The notes: generated from the sequence alone by a model not told the origin. A stretch of 64,000 nt of DNA from CBDAPX01 sp965198725 (GCA_965198725.1 CBDAPX010000002.1:907791-971790), one strand, 5' to 3'. Shown: positions 35,148 to 44,126, counted from the stretch's first letter. Translations and numbers: made by a program.

Positions 35148-35573
35148 TTACATCTCGGCAAAAGCGGTGAGAGCGGGGCGCAAACCACCAAGGTCATAGC
35201 CCGCATCCCGCGTGCATTCGAGCACGCCATCCACACCCAGATCACAGGCATGACCCAAGGCCCAAACCACCGAACACCGCGTTCCCGAAGCGCAATAGGC
35301 CAAAACCGGCCCATCCGACTGTTCGACGAAGCCACGCTGTTTGGTGATGTTTTCAGGCGTCATCGTCTGGTGCGTCAGCTCTAGCACAACAAAGTTAAGG
35401 CCGGCGGCCCGGGCGGCCTGACCAATCGCCTCGGCCTGGTGGCTGGGCGGAACCTCAACATCTGGCCGGTTGCAGATGATGGTCGTAAAACCTGCCTCTT
35501 TGGCAGCGGCGAGGTCTTCGACACTGATCTGTGGCGAAACGGAATAGCGGGGTGTCAGGGCTCGGATGTCCAT
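35148..35573 (-). CDS. TIGR01244-family sulfur transferase/phosphatase-like protein
   Basis: 141 residues from ATG 35573. The family start (DIRALTPRYSVSPQISVEDLAAAKEAGFTTIICNRPD) and the active-site loop YCASGTRCSVVWAL (Cys at about residue 94, a C-x4-R loop) are present. In other alphaproteobacteria this domain is fused to, or sits beside, a metallo-beta-lactamase persulfide dioxygenase, as here. A role in sulfide or persulfide handling is inferred. It abuts the histidine kinase tail-to-tail with no spacer. Confidence 0.85.
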   Translation of the reverse strand: MDIRALTPRYSVSPQISVEDLAAAKEAGFTTIICNRPDVEVPPSHQAEAIGQAARAAGLNFVVLELTHQTMTPENITKQRGFVEQSDGPVLAYCASGTRCSVVWALGHACDLGVDGVLECTRDAGYDLGGLRPALTAFAEM

Positions 35574-35642
35574 GCGCCATGGCATAAGCGCGCGGGCACC
35601 GACTGTCCAGATTGCGGGGCCTTAACCCAACCGTATCGCCGA

Positions 35643-36506
35643 TCAAAGCTTGTTGATCGGCACCTTGAGGTACACGTCACCCTGATCATCCGGCGGCGGC
35701 ATCTGACCGGCGCGCATGTTGACTTGCAAGGATGGCAGGATCAGGCGGGGCATTGACAGCGTTGCGTCACGGGCGTCGCGCATCGCGACAAAGTCGGCCA
35801 CGCTCTTACCTGCACCGATATGGACATTCAGAGCCTTTTGCTCGCCAACGGTGGTTTCCCACGCGTATTCATCGCGGCCCGAGGCCTTGTAATCGTGGCC
35901 GACAAAAATCCGAGTTTCGTCTGGTAGGGCCAGAATGCGCTGGATCGAAGCGTAAAGATCCGTGGACGATCCCCCCGGAAAATCGCAACGCGCTGTTCCG
36001 AAATCAGGCATGAAAAGCGTATCACCGACAAAAGCGGCGTCGCCGATCACATAGGTCAGGCAAGCTGGTGTGTGGCCGGGCGTGTGCAGCACGTCGGCAC
36101 GCATTTGCCCGATATGAAGGCTGTCGCCATCCTCAAACAGTGCGTCAAACTGGCTGCCATCCCGTTGAAATTCCGTACCCTCGTTAAAGACCTTGCCAAA
36201 GGTGTCCTGAATCACGGTGATGTTCTGACCGATGCCGATCTTGCCGCCCAGTTTTTCTTGCAAGTAAGGCGCGGCAGACAGGTGATCTGCGTGCACGTGG
36301 CTTTCCAGGATCCATTCGGTTTTGAGGTCTTCCTGACGGATATATTCGATGATCGCGTCTGCCGAGGCGGTGTTCGTGCGGCCAGCGGCATGATCAAAGT
36401 CCAGAACGCTGTCGATGATGGCACAGGCGCGGCCCTCAGGCTCTCGCACGATATAGGAAACCGTGTTCGTTGCGTTATCAAAAAAGGCTTTCACAAAGGG
36501 CGTCAT
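35643..36506 (-). CDS. MBL-fold hydrolase, ETHE1/Blh-like persulfide dioxygenase
   Basis: 287 residues from ATG 36506 (MTPFVKAFFDNATNTVSYIV); longer frames upstream are not supported. The metal-binding motif HVHADH is at residues 70-75, with further ligands in HTPGHTPACLTYV and VGDTLFMPDFGTARCDFPGG, and VGHDY near the end. ETHE1-type enzymes oxidise glutathione persulfide to sulfite. The neighbouring TIGR01244 gene supports a hydrogen-sulfide detoxification role. Confidence 0.88.
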   Translation of the reverse strand: MTPFVKAFFDNATNTVSYIVREPEGRACAIIDSVLDFDHAAGRTNTASADAIIEYIRQEDLKTEWILESHVHADHLSAAPYLQEKLGGKIGIGQNITVIQDTFGKVFNEGTEFQRDGSQFDALFEDGDSLHIGQMRADVLHTPGHTPACLTYVIGDAAFVGDTLFMPDFGTARCDFPGGSSTDLYASIQRILALPDETRIFVGHDYKASGRDEYAWETTVGEQKALNVHIGAGKSVADFVAMRDARDATLSMPRLILPSLQVNMRAGQMPPPDDQGDVYLKVPINKL

Positions 36507-36737
36507 GGGCTGTCTCGCTTTCCGCCGGACGGGCCGGCAAAGACATCTGAAGGCTTCAAGTGCAGCTATCGTAACGGCACCGCACGATTCGGGAAAAGAA
36601 GTTTGGCGTTTCTTTTGGCACTGGCCCGACCATAGCGCGAATTTGTCGCGAAAACGCAATTTAAAGGTGTTGCGTCGTGCCGTGCTTTGTATGGTCGTTA
36701 CATAGACGATTTAGTGTTTTTGGAGGAGGAGACCCTA

Positions 36738-36953
36738 ATGACATCGACAGATTTGACCGAGGCCGCCAGCGAGGTCGCGGCCAAGATTGCGCAAAGTACG
36801 GGCCAAGCCCGGCTTGATCTGCAACCCCAGCTGATCCGTGTCATGGATCAATACCGGACGCACGGCGTCTGTGTCCCGCGCCGGTTGCAGCGGCTTGAAA
36901 ACCAACTGATCGAAGAAGCCATCGAGGCGCGTTTCGACAACATGCCGATTTGA
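36738..36953 (+). CDS. Small conserved-looking hypothetical protein
   Basis: 71 residues from ATG 36738, directly after a strong GGAGGAGGAG ribosome site. It is helical and charged (DLTEAASEVAAKIAQSTGQARLDLQPQLIRVMDQYRTHG), ending QLIEEAIEARFDNMPI. The 230-bp region before it separates it from the divergent MBL gene. No family recognised and no cysteine or membrane features. Confidence 0.7.
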   Translation: MTSTDLTEAASEVAAKIAQSTGQARLDLQPQLIRVMDQYRTHGVCVPRRLQRLENQLIEEAIEARFDNMPI

Positions 36954-36959
36954 CGGTTT

Positions 36960-37175
36960 TTAGGACAGAAACACGCCGACGATCACCATCATCAATCCAA
37001 TCACGGACAAGAAGAGCGCGCCGAGGTTCAAGGGCAGGGCGGATTGCACGGCTTTGCGCAGATCTTCATCCGAAAGACCCGCCGACCTGGCCCGCATCAC
37101 ACGCACGATTGAAACAATCAGCCCCGCCAAGCCAACCAAAGACACCGCTGCACCGCACCAGATCAATACCGTCAT
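36960..37175 (-). CDS. Small inner-membrane protein, two helices
   Basis: 71 residues from ATG 37175 (MTVLIWCGAAVSLVGLAGLIVSIVRVM); longer upstream frames lack coding character. The two membrane segments flank a short basic loop (RARSAGLSDEDLRKAVQSALP) and the protein ends at LGALFLSVIGLMMVIVGVFLS. It is convergent with the gene at 36738 and divergent from gapR. Function unknown. Confidence 0.75.
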   Translation of the reverse strand: MTVLIWCGAAVSLVGLAGLIVSIVRVMRARSAGLSDEDLRKAVQSALPLNLGALFLSVIGLMMVIVGVFLS

Positions 37176-37347
37176 TGCTTGAACGTCCTTTTCACCCTCG
37201 TTGCAGGCTGCGAGTATCCCATCCGTCTTGGCCGGGCAAGCATCTGTCCCTTTGCGGTCGAATACCGTCTTGCGGCATCCGGGCAGGCAGGCTATCGACG
37301 TCCGCCTGAGGCAGAAATGACGATCCGCGATTGAGAAGGAGCGCAGC

Positions 37348-37608
37348 ATGGACGACGTCCCACAGTCTGATACGACCTATTCGGTAACCGCAAATGAACT
37401 GCGCCAGTTCATTGAACGGATGGAACGCCTAGAGGCCGAGAAAAAAGATCTCGCCGACCAACAAAAAGAGGTCATGGCAGAGGCCAAATCGCGCGGGTAC
37501 GACACCAAGGTCATGCGCAAGATCATCGCGCTGCGCAAGCGCGACAAGGATGACATCGCCGAAGAAGAAGCGGTTCTGGAAATGTATAAAGAAGCGTTGG
37601 GCATGTAA
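37348..37608 (+). CDS. gapR: DUF2312 nucleoid-associated protein GapR
   Basis: 86 residues with the complete DUF2312 pattern (SVTANELRQFIERMERLEAEKKDLADQQKEVMAEAKSRGYDTKVMRKIIALRKRD). GapR is known from Caulobacter as a small coiled-coil protein that binds AT-rich, overtwisted DNA ahead of replication and transcription forks and aids topoisomerases. It stands alone with a GGAG ribosome site. The convergent gene ends 15 bp away. Confidence 0.93.
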   Translation: MDDVPQSDTTYSVTANELRQFIERMERLEAEKKDLADQQKEVMAEAKSRGYDTKVMRKIIALRKRDKDDIAEEEAVLEMYKEALGM

Positions 37609-37623
37609 GCCCAACGCAATCGG

Positions 37624-38022
37624 TCAGGCCGCGAAGCGGTTGAGGTCCGATGGCATGAGATAGTCCATGGCGACCCGCAACGAGATTTTGGACGCCGGGT
37701 CGCGCAGGCAGACCCGCAGCCCCTCGGAATAATAGAACTCTGATTTTTGGCGGCCGCGGTCGAGCACCATGCGTGGCACGCGGCAGGCGCGTGACCCGAG
37801 GCTCTGCCACTGGCGTTTGAGCAGGTCGTTTCCACCCGCAAGCTCTTCGTCCACAACACAGACGGCGTAACCGCGCGGGTCCTGTTCCAGATCAAACAGC
37901 AGCGAGTAAAGATCGGATCGATCCTCTACATGGAGGCCAAGCTCTGACAAAACGGAACGGGCAGGGTGGTGTTCGTCCAACAACACCAATGCGGTTTCAG
38001 CGGTCGTGAAAAACTGTGTCAT
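37624..38022 (-). CDS. Hypothetical protein, possibly receiver-like
   Basis: 132 residues from ATG 38022; a start 12 bp further out is possible. The pattern of hydrophobic strands (TALVLLDE ... GYAVCVVDEELAGGNDLLKRQW ... CRVPRMVLDRG) loosely resembles a degenerate receiver fold with an aspartate at the strand end, but the other receiver residues are missing. A 176-bp gap to modC holds nothing I can name. Function unknown. Confidence 0.65.
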   Translation of the reverse strand: MTQFFTTAETALVLLDEHHPARSVLSELGLHVEDRSDLYSLLFDLEQDPRGYAVCVVDEELAGGNDLLKRQWQSLGSRACRVPRMVLDRGRQKSEFYYSEGLRVCLRDPASKISLRVAMDYLMPSDLNRFAA

Positions 38023-38210
38023 GTCTCTGCCCATTTGTTGCTATCGTTGACGATCTAGAAACTGGTTATTTCCAATTAACGGGGAAAGCGGGGCGAAAAG
38101 TTGCAGATTTCGAGATGAATTGCGGGCGTCTGCCATAGTTTTGACATGACGTTCCGTCACGGGGCGCTCAGCCGCTCAATTCAAGAGAATGGAACGCTTG
38201 ATACCTGCGG

Positions 38211-39299
38211 TTACCCGCCGCTGATATCCACCCGCGCAATGGACAGGGTTTTGATAACCGCAAAAACGTCCGCACCCGGCACCAATGCTAATCGCAGCGC
38301 AGATCGCCGCGTGATGCGGGCCAAGATCCGGTCAGAGCCGACTGCCAGTTGAACCGTGACCCCCGGACCGGATCCGTCGCGCAAGCCAACCACTTTGGCA
38401 GGCAATACGTTGAGAGCGGAAATATCCTGCGGCGCGGTTCGGCTGATCATCACATCATGCGCCAGGATGCGCACGCGCGTTGTTTGGCCGGGATCAAGGT
38501 TCATGTGCGGAACAAACACCTGTCCGCCGGACACCGTCAGCTCTGTCAACCCATCGCTGTGATGCTGATCCACCCGCGCGGGCAAAACGGTGCCGGCCTC
38601 GCGCAAACCCACCTGTTTGACCAGGGCCGGGTCGGACAGCACCTGTTCGGCGGGTCCTGATCCGATGACTCGACCCGCATCAAGCACCACAACCGTTTTG
38701 GCCAGTCGCGCGACCTCTGCCATAGCATGGCTGACATAAAGGATTGGCACCCGCGTCTGCGCCCAAAGCGTTTCGAGATAGGGAAGGATTTCAGCCTTGC
38801 GGGCACTGTCGAGCGCGGCAAGGGGCTCATCCATCAACAACAGTCTAGGTTGCGCCAGCAAGGCGCGCCCGATGGCCACGCGTTGGGTTTCGCCGCCCGA
38901 CAAACTGGCCGGATGGCGGTCAACCAGCGCGGACAGGCCGAGCATGTCGACAATGTCGTCATAGGCCCGTGGTTTTGTCTCCGACGCACGAAAACGGGTG
39001 GCGTAAAGCAGGTTCTTGCGCACCGTCATATGCGGAAAGAGCCGCGCATCCTGAAAGACATAGCCAATCTGTCTTTTGTGCGCGGGCAAGGACTGCGCCG
39101 TGTTGGTGTCCAAAAGGACCCGACCATCTACGCTGACGGTCCCGCTCACCGGTCGCAAAAGCCCTGCAACCGCGTTGACAACAGTGGTCTTGCCGCTGCC
39201 TGAGCGTCCGAAAAGGACGGTCACGCCCGGCGGTGCGTCAAATGCTACGTCCAGCGCGAAATCGCCGTAGCGATGTTGAATGGACACCGACAACGTCAT
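38211..39299 (-). CDS. modC: Molybdate ABC transporter ATP-binding protein
   Basis: 362 residues. ATPase motifs FGRSGSGKTT, LSGGETQRVAIGRALL and LLLMDEPLAALD are followed by a C-terminal MOP-type molybdate-binding domain (ISALNVLPAKVVGLRDGSGPGVTVQLAVG). It energises ModB for molybdate uptake, which supplies molybdenum-cofactor enzymes. It overlaps the modB stop by 4 bp. No modE-like regulator is in the window. Confidence 0.95.
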   Translation of the reverse strand: MTLSVSIQHRYGDFALDVAFDAPPGVTVLFGRSGSGKTTVVNAVAGLLRPVSGTVSVDGRVLLDTNTAQSLPAHKRQIGYVFQDARLFPHMTVRKNLLYATRFRASETKPRAYDDIVDMLGLSALVDRHPASLSGGETQRVAIGRALLAQPRLLLMDEPLAALDSARKAEILPYLETLWAQTRVPILYVSHAMAEVARLAKTVVVLDAGRVIGSGPAEQVLSDPALVKQVGLREAGTVLPARVDQHHSDGLTELTVSGGQVFVPHMNLDPGQTTRVRILAHDVMISRTAPQDISALNVLPAKVVGLRDGSGPGVTVQLAVGSDRILARITRRSALRLALVPGADVFAVIKTLSIARVDISGG

Positions 39300-39991
39300 T
39301 TCGCGGCCACCCGCCGGGCGGCATACCGGCTGACACTTTCGGAAATCAGCAGGGCCCCCAAGGCGGTGCCAATCGACAGGATCACCAGTCGCAACGCCGC
39401 GTTTTCACCGCCCGGGATTTGCAAAAAGCCATAGATCGCGGATGGCAGCGTTTGTGTCTGGCCGGGAATGTTTGAGACGAATGTAATGGTCGCTCCGAAC
39501 TCTCCCATCGCTTTGGCAAAGGCCAGCACCGTGCCCGTCAGGATACCCGGAAAAATCAAGGGCAGGGTGATTGTCACAAAAACCCAAAAACGCGACGCTC
39601 CCAAGGTGGCCGCGGCTTCTTCCAGCTTCGGGTCAACCGCATCGATCGAGAGCCGGATCGCACGGACCAGCAGGGGAAAGGCCATGACGGCGGCGGCCAC
39701 GGCTGCCCCAGTCCAGCGAAACGCTAGAACAAGGCCAAAAGTGTTTTCCAACCATGCGCCAAGCGGCGCGCGTGGTCCGAAGGTCAAAAGCAAAAGATAC
39801 CCGGTGACGACCGGTGGGAGGACAAGCGGCAGATGGACCAGACCGTTCAACAAGAATTTGCCGGGAAAGGTCCAGCGCGACAGGGCAAAGGCGGTCAACA
39901 CGCCCAAGGGCAGGCTGAGCAAAGAGGCCCAGAGCGACACGCGCAGAGACAATTGCACGGCCTGCCATTCTTCCGGACCCAGCCACCCCAT
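39296..39991 (-). CDS. modB: Molybdate ABC transporter permease
   Basis: 231 residues from ATG 39991 (MGWLGPEEWQAVQLSLRVSLWASLLSLPLG), overlapping the modA stop in ATGA; the longer open frame upstream reads through modA and is rejected. Five membrane helices and the EAA-type loop LEEAAATLGASRFWVFVTITLPLIFPGILTG are typical. Confidence 0.95.
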   Translation of the reverse strand: MGWLGPEEWQAVQLSLRVSLWASLLSLPLGVLTAFALSRWTFPGKFLLNGLVHLPLVLPPVVTGYLLLLTFGPRAPLGAWLENTFGLVLAFRWTGAAVAAAVMAFPLLVRAIRLSIDAVDPKLEEAAATLGASRFWVFVTITLPLIFPGILTGTVLAFAKAMGEFGATITFVSNIPGQTQTLPSAIYGFLQIPGGENAALRLVILSIGTALGALLISESVSRYAARRVAAK

Positions 39992-40794
39992 CACGGTTGT
40001 CCTCCCAGAGGCGCGCGAAACCCGTGCTGTTTGAAGACCGCCGTTGCGCCTTCGGATTGCAGGAAGTCTAAAAACGCGCCGCCGTCGGCATCCGGGTGGG
40101 TCAACTGACCGGCTTGGTATCGAATGGGATCGTGACTGCTCTCTGCAAATGCGGCCAGAACCCGGACGCGGGGTTCGGCAGCGGCGTCGCTGGCATAGAC
40201 GATGCCCAATGGCGTGGCCCCTGTTGCCACGAGCCGCAGTGTCGCCCGGGTGTTTTCGGTCTGTGCCACCTTCGGACGCAGCTGATCCCAAAGCCCATAA
40301 AACTCTAACGCCTGACGCCCGTATATCCCTGCAGGTACGGCCCGGACCAAGGCTATGGCCAGCTTTTCTTCTCCCAGCTGTTCGATCAGCGTGGCGGGCG
40401 CGGACAGATCAACAGGGTGCTGCCAGTCCGTACCGGCGATCAAGACCAGTTCGTTGGAGGCCACATCCACCAGTGTTTCGCCATTCAACAGGTTTCTATC
40501 GACAAGGTACTGTGCCCAGTCCGCATTTGCCGAAAGGAACACATCCGCCGGCGCGCCATATTCGATCTGACGGGCGAGGGCGGAGCTGGCCGCATACGAC
40601 ACGACGGGACGGTCTCCCAATGTCTGCCCATAATCCTCAATGAGATCATCCAGAACGTTTTTCAGACTGGCCGCGGCAAAAATGGTCAGAGGTCGATCCG
40701 TCGCAAACGCCGCCGTAGTCGCACCCCAAAAACCCATGACAACGACCAGCAACCGGCCAAGCCAAAGCATGAGGGTTTTGGATCTGGGTTGCAT
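39991..40794 (-). CDS. modA: Molybdate-binding periplasmic protein
   Basis: 267 residues from ATG 40794, with a signal peptide ending near AAFA-TDRP; the frame is open further up to a GTG at 40827 that overlaps the previous stop. The family blocks are TIFAAASLKNVLDDLIEDY, YAASSALARQIEYGAPADVFLSAN and ALVRAVPAGIYGRQALE. It captures molybdate or tungstate for ModBC. Confidence 0.94.
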   Translation of the reverse strand: MQPRSKTLMLWLGRLLVVVMGFWGATTAAFATDRPLTIFAAASLKNVLDDLIEDYGQTLGDRPVVSYAASSALARQIEYGAPADVFLSANADWAQYLVDRNLLNGETLVDVASNELVLIAGTDWQHPVDLSAPATLIEQLGEEKLAIALVRAVPAGIYGRQALEFYGLWDQLRPKVAQTENTRATLRLVATGATPLGIVYASDAAAEPRVRVLAAFAESSHDPIRYQAGQLTHPDADGGAFLDFLQSEGATAVFKQHGFRAPLGGQP

Positions 40795-40826
40795 CTGTGC
40801 AAAGCTCGGTTTGATCCGTCGTTTCA

Positions 40827-41621
40827 CTAGGGCGCGATGACCTGAACGCCCGGAATACGTTGGATCGCAAACACGTCCTCATCATAGATTTCGGTCAATT
40901 CATCTACCAAACTGTCTGTCCAGCCCGGTAAATCCAGCTCTTCTTCAATCTCGTCTTCCAAAGCGAACTTATCCAAAAAGGCCGCGATAACACGCCGCTT
41001 TTGCATTTCGGTCATGGTAGGATGACTTTTGAGATAACTCCGAAAGCGGCTCATGCCTTCGGGGCTCATGATGTCCGACAGGAGATCAAAGCCACCTTGA
41101 ATGGGCAGGCCATGGTCCAGCCCCGCCATGTCGCGGATGATTTGGGCCCAGATCAGCGGGGCGTCTTCGTGGCACCATAGGGTCAAAGAGATGTTTGGCA
41201 CGGCTTCGCGGATACTCTCAATCGTCGAAGACCACAAGATCTGGCGCGGATCTATGCCACCAAGAAACCCCCCTACCTGTTCCTTTGGTGATTGACCAAA
41301 AAGCGCCGGCAAAAAGCTTGCCGGGTTGCGCAAAGCCATGAACACTTCGAGCTGGTCATAGGGGAACAGCTGACTAAACGCATGCAGCCGTTCGGCAGCA
41401 TTCGGATAGATGACACCGTTGCGAAGCGCGGCGCGCGGCGCCCCCAAAAAATGCGCATGGGACAGGATCACGCGATCTGCACTTTCAGCATCCAGAAACG
41501 CGTCCAACAGGACATCCCGTGCCTCCGGACTGGGTTCAGAGTTCATAAGCGCAAAGACCATCCGCACCGCTCGTGCGCGCAATTCCTCTGGATAACGTGT
41601 TCCGTTCTTTGTCTTTCCCAT
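40827..41621 (-). CDS. Hypothetical protein with transposase-like N-terminus
   Basis: 264 residues. The first 22 or so (MGKTKNGTRYPEELRARAVR) match the start of IS3-family OrfA transposases rather than anything else. From about residue 23 the protein is different: SADRVILSHAHFLGAP, LEVFMALRNPASFLPALFGQ and the later acidic segments recall Rhodobacterales sulfotransferase-like proteins that lack their N-terminal HIGxHKTGTT region. The natural start therefore seems to have been replaced by an IS fragment, keeping the frame open. modA follows directly. Whether it is expressed or functional is unclear. Confidence 0.6.
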   Translation of the reverse strand: MGKTKNGTRYPEELRARAVRMVFALMNSEPSPEARDVLLDAFLDAESADRVILSHAHFLGAPRAALRNGVIYPNAAERLHAFSQLFPYDQLEVFMALRNPASFLPALFGQSPKEQVGGFLGGIDPRQILWSSTIESIREAVPNISLTLWCHEDAPLIWAQIIRDMAGLDHGLPIQGGFDLLSDIMSPEGMSRFRSYLKSHPTMTEMQKRRVIAAFLDKFALEDEIEEELDLPGWTDSLVDELTEIYDEDVFAIQRIPGVQVIAP

Positions 41622-41646
41622 GACCCAGTATCCTTACTTCTGGGTC
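41556..41646 (-). mobile_element. Remnant of an IS3-family element (left end and start of orfA)
   Basis: The bases encode an OrfA-like N-terminus and, just upstream, GACCCAG (41622-41628) with its inverted copy CTGGGTC (41640-41646), an arrangement I associate with the region before orfA in IS3-type elements. No orfB or right end is seen. The upstream limit is unclear; related sequence may extend to about 41710. Confidence 0.5.
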
Positions 41647-41783
41647 TCCGGCAAACAAGGGGTGCTTCACTGCCTCTTTGGGTAGACGCTCGGTCTGGGA
41701 CAGTCAAACCAGTTTGCAGAATTGCGTAATCATTCCATTTCAGGCTTGCAGCCGGAGCGCATGTTGAGTAATCGAGCGCTCGT

Positions 41784-41859
41784 GCCCCTATAGCTCAGCT
41801 GGTAGAGCAACTGATTTGTAATCAGTAGGTCCGCGGTTCGAGTCCGTGTGGGGGCACCA
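41784..41859 (+). tRNA. tRNA-Thr(TGT)
   Basis: A 76-nt cloverleaf with CCA encoded: acceptor GCCCCTA/TGGGGGC, D-arm GCTC-AGCTGGTA-GAGC, anticodon stem-loop ACTGA-TTTGTAA-TCAGT with anticodon TGT, and a T-loop TTCGAGT. It is the integration target of the adjacent prophage, whose integrase begins 39 bp downstream. Confidence 0.96.
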
Positions 41860-41897
41860 TAAAAATCAATGACTTATCTGGAAATTTGCAGAATGCG
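41784..41897. other. Left attachment-site region of the prophage (attL, inferred)
   Basis: The tRNA-Thr 3' half followed directly by a tyrosine recombinase gene is the usual attL layout. The exact core cannot be set because the right junction lies outside the window; it should repeat part of the tRNA 3' end. Confidence 0.6.
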
Positions 41898-42926
41898 TCA
41901 TTCTGGTTTCCCACTGCGTTTCCCACTTTCACGTTCTGTTTGTGTTCTGTTCTCGCGCAGTTGAACTACCTCATCTGCGAGTCGTTTCTGGTTCGCGCCG
42001 CTGGAATACTTGGCAACCATGCTGCGAGCCTTGTGGCCGGTGATGGCTGCGATCTGCGCATCAGTGGCCCCGAGTTCCGCGAGCTTTGAGGCCGCGCTGT
42101 ATCGCAGGCCGTGCAGCGAATAGGCGCGGGTTTTGGCTTTGTTTGAGATTCGGGTTAGCCGTTGTGCAGCGCTGCTATAGGTCAGGGGTGCGCCGGTCTG
42201 GCTGGTGAGGATGAATATCCCGCGTTTCTCGGTCTGCCTCAGAATGTCCAAAAGCTCATCCGTGCAGGGCACCCAAATCTTTGTGCCAGTCTTGTTTTGC
42301 GCCACATAGATGCCCTGGCCGTCAAAGTCAGACCATTTCATTTTGATCAGATCGCCCGCACGCTGGCCAGTGCCCAGGGCGAGTTCAAAGAGCAGCGCGG
42401 CCTCTGGTGTCGCGTGCGCTCTAAATGCCTCAATGGCCCATTCCGGCCAGGGCGTATGGCCTTCCCCTTCTTTCAGTTTGCGTACGCCCTTTGCGGGGTT
42501 ATCGGATCGCCATCCGAGATCGATGGCGAGTTCAAACAGAACCGAGATCACTTGTAGGGTGTAATTTGCTGTGCGCGGTTTGTCTGAGTTCGCCTGTTGG
42601 ATCGCAATCGCGTGTTTGCGCTGAAATTTCTGCGTGTCCTTGGTGCCGACACGCTTTCGCAGATACTCAAGATAGCGGCTGTATTCGCGCTTTGTGACGG
42701 GCTTGAGATCGATCCAGCGGGGGCTTTTCTTGTAGAGCAGGATCAGATTGTTCCAGGAGGTTTTGCGTTCGGCCAGATCGCCGCCGCGCATCAAGCGCCA
42801 ATAGGCTTTGTCGTATTCCTCGCTGGCTGGATCGTCAGGTAAGCGGATGTATTTCCCGTCTTTACGAAAATACTGATAGGTGTGGCCTTTAATGACTTTG
42901 GTTGTAGTGAATTTCTTTCTTACCAT
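41898..42926 (-). CDS. Phage tyrosine-type integrase
   Basis: 342 residues. Catalytic residues of the tyrosine recombinase fold are visible: Arg189 (GTGQRAGDLI), His272 and Arg275 (SLHGLRYSAAS), His298 (ITGHKARSM) and the nucleophile Tyr307 (AKYSSG). An N-terminal arm-binding and core-binding part occupies residues 1-150. It is the last gene of the leftward operon and lies next to the tRNA-Thr target. It overlaps the excisionase-like gene by 7 bp. Confidence 0.95.
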   Translation of the reverse strand: MVRKKFTTTKVIKGHTYQYFRKDGKYIRLPDDPASEEYDKAYWRLMRGGDLAERKTSWNNLILLYKKSPRWIDLKPVTKREYSRYLEYLRKRVGTKDTQKFQRKHAIAIQQANSDKPRTANYTLQVISVLFELAIDLGWRSDNPAKGVRKLKEGEGHTPWPEWAIEAFRAHATPEAALLFELALGTGQRAGDLIKMKWSDFDGQGIYVAQNKTGTKIWVPCTDELLDILRQTEKRGIFILTSQTGAPLTYSSAAQRLTRISNKAKTRAYSLHGLRYSAASKLAELGATDAQIAAITGHKARSMVAKYSSGANQKRLADEVVQLRENRTQTERESGKRSGKPE

Positions 42927-43126
42927 TCAATTTCCTCATACCCATCCGCTTTCTCACCTCTGACAATAGCCTTTAATTCGTCAGTTTCCCAACGTTCATA
43001 GGGTCCGATCTTTTGCGGCCTAGGTAGAACACCCTCTTCCACCAATGCCAAAAACTCGCCCTGCGTCATCTCAAAGAGCGCAGCGGCGGTTTTGGCGGTG
43101 GCAAAAAGAAGCGTGTGTTTTCCCAT
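42920..43126 (-). CDS. Excisionase/AlpA-like small DNA-binding protein
   Basis: 68 residues with a MerR/AlpA-like helix-turn-helix pattern (TAAALFEMTQGEFLALVEEGVLPRPQKIGPYERWETDELKAIVRG). The small size and position just before the integrase suggest a recombination directionality factor. It overlaps both neighbours. Confidence 0.75.
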   Translation of the reverse strand: MGKHTLLFATAKTAAALFEMTQGEFLALVEEGVLPRPQKIGPYERWETDELKAIVRGEKADGYEEIEW

Positions 43127-43878
43127 TACGCGGCGACCTCCAAGATGTTCTGGCGGCGCATTTCAAACGTGTATGCGATAACCCAAGGGTTGCTGGCCCA
43201 GGGTGCCGTGTCCAAGTTGATCTTGTCCCACAGGCTTTGGAAGCTGTGAACGGGGCACTCAAACGGCCCGAGATCGTTGCGATAGTTCCTGTAGCCGATG
43301 CTGCCGTCTGGCAGGGTTTCTGGCTGGATGCCTTCTGCCACTGCGTCAAGAACATCAATGTCATTGAGGCGTTCAACTCTGACCTCTGTGACCGATAGGG
43401 TCATCCGTCCTGCTGCCTTTGGCATGTGCAGGCTGGATCGCCAGCGTGTCGGGCCGTCTCCTGGTGGCCATGAGTATTCCCAATACGACATATCGTTGAG
43501 GGGAACATTCGCGTTCGCTGCATCTTGGCGCGATTGCTCAACTAGGCGTGCGAACATGTCTGGGCATTCAAGTCTGCGCCAGACTTTGATTGGCCCATCG
43601 GTGAAATCTACTGCAATTTCCCCGTTTCCCCAATGCCAAGCGCCAACGCGCCAGCGTTCTTTTGGCCAAATGAGATCGCCTAGTTTGATTGGCATTGGAA
43701 CATCATGCCTGATTCCTGAGTGCCATCGGCAGATGAAATCACTTTCACCTACTGTGATCTGATGCGGTTCGGGTTTGTGTAGCTTATGAGGTTTCCATAG
43801 ACGCCGTGTCTGCGTTTTGCGGCCTTCCCAAAGGGCTTGGCCCATTGCGGGTGTAAAAAGCATTGGAATCTGTTTCAT
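43126..43878 (-). CDS. Phage protein of the ASCH-like GRKTQTRR type
   Basis: 250 residues. The start MLFTPAMGQALWEGRKTQTRRLWKP is a hallmark of a widespread phage and prophage family related to ASCH domains, which may bind nucleic acid. KLGDLIWPKERWRV and LSVTEVRVERLNDI are further family-like blocks. Function not established. It overlaps the next gene by 4 bp. Confidence 0.75.
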   Translation of the reverse strand: MKQIPMLFTPAMGQALWEGRKTQTRRLWKPHKLHKPEPHQITVGESDFICRWHSGIRHDVPMPIKLGDLIWPKERWRVGAWHWGNGEIAVDFTDGPIKVWRRLECPDMFARLVEQSRQDAANANVPLNDMSYWEYSWPPGDGPTRWRSSLHMPKAAGRMTLSVTEVRVERLNDIDVLDAVAEGIQPETLPDGSIGYRNYRNDLGPFECPVHSFQSLWDKINLDTAPWASNPWVIAYTFEMRRQNILEVAA

Positions 43879-44126
43879 TGAGCTTCCTCCGCCTGCTTTT
43901 CGATCTCACCAACTGGTTTCGCGGCCTGTTGGATTGTCTTGATGGCCTGCAAGTAAATCCGCGCACCGTTCCAGATTTGCTTGGCTATTGCGGCTCTGGC
44001 GTGCGCCTCAGCGGGGCCGATCTTTCCAGCCCGCAAGTCCTGTAAATCCTGTGAAAGCCCCGCGATGGTGTCTTTCAGGTTGAGTTCATCAGATACAGGC
44101 GTGGAGACATAATCGCGCTCAGCCAT
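43875..44126 (-). CDS. Small phage protein, helical
   Basis: 83 residues from ATG 44126. It is predicted mostly helical (LKDTIAGLSQDLQDLRAGKIGPAEAHARAAIAKQIWNGARIYLQAIKTIQQAA) and ends in an acidic tail. It overlaps both neighbours in the leftward operon. No family recognised. Confidence 0.7.
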   Translation of the reverse strand: MAERDYVSTPVSDELNLKDTIAGLSQDLQDLRAGKIGPAEAHARAAIAKQIWNGARIYLQAIKTIQQAAKPVGEIEKQAEEAQ

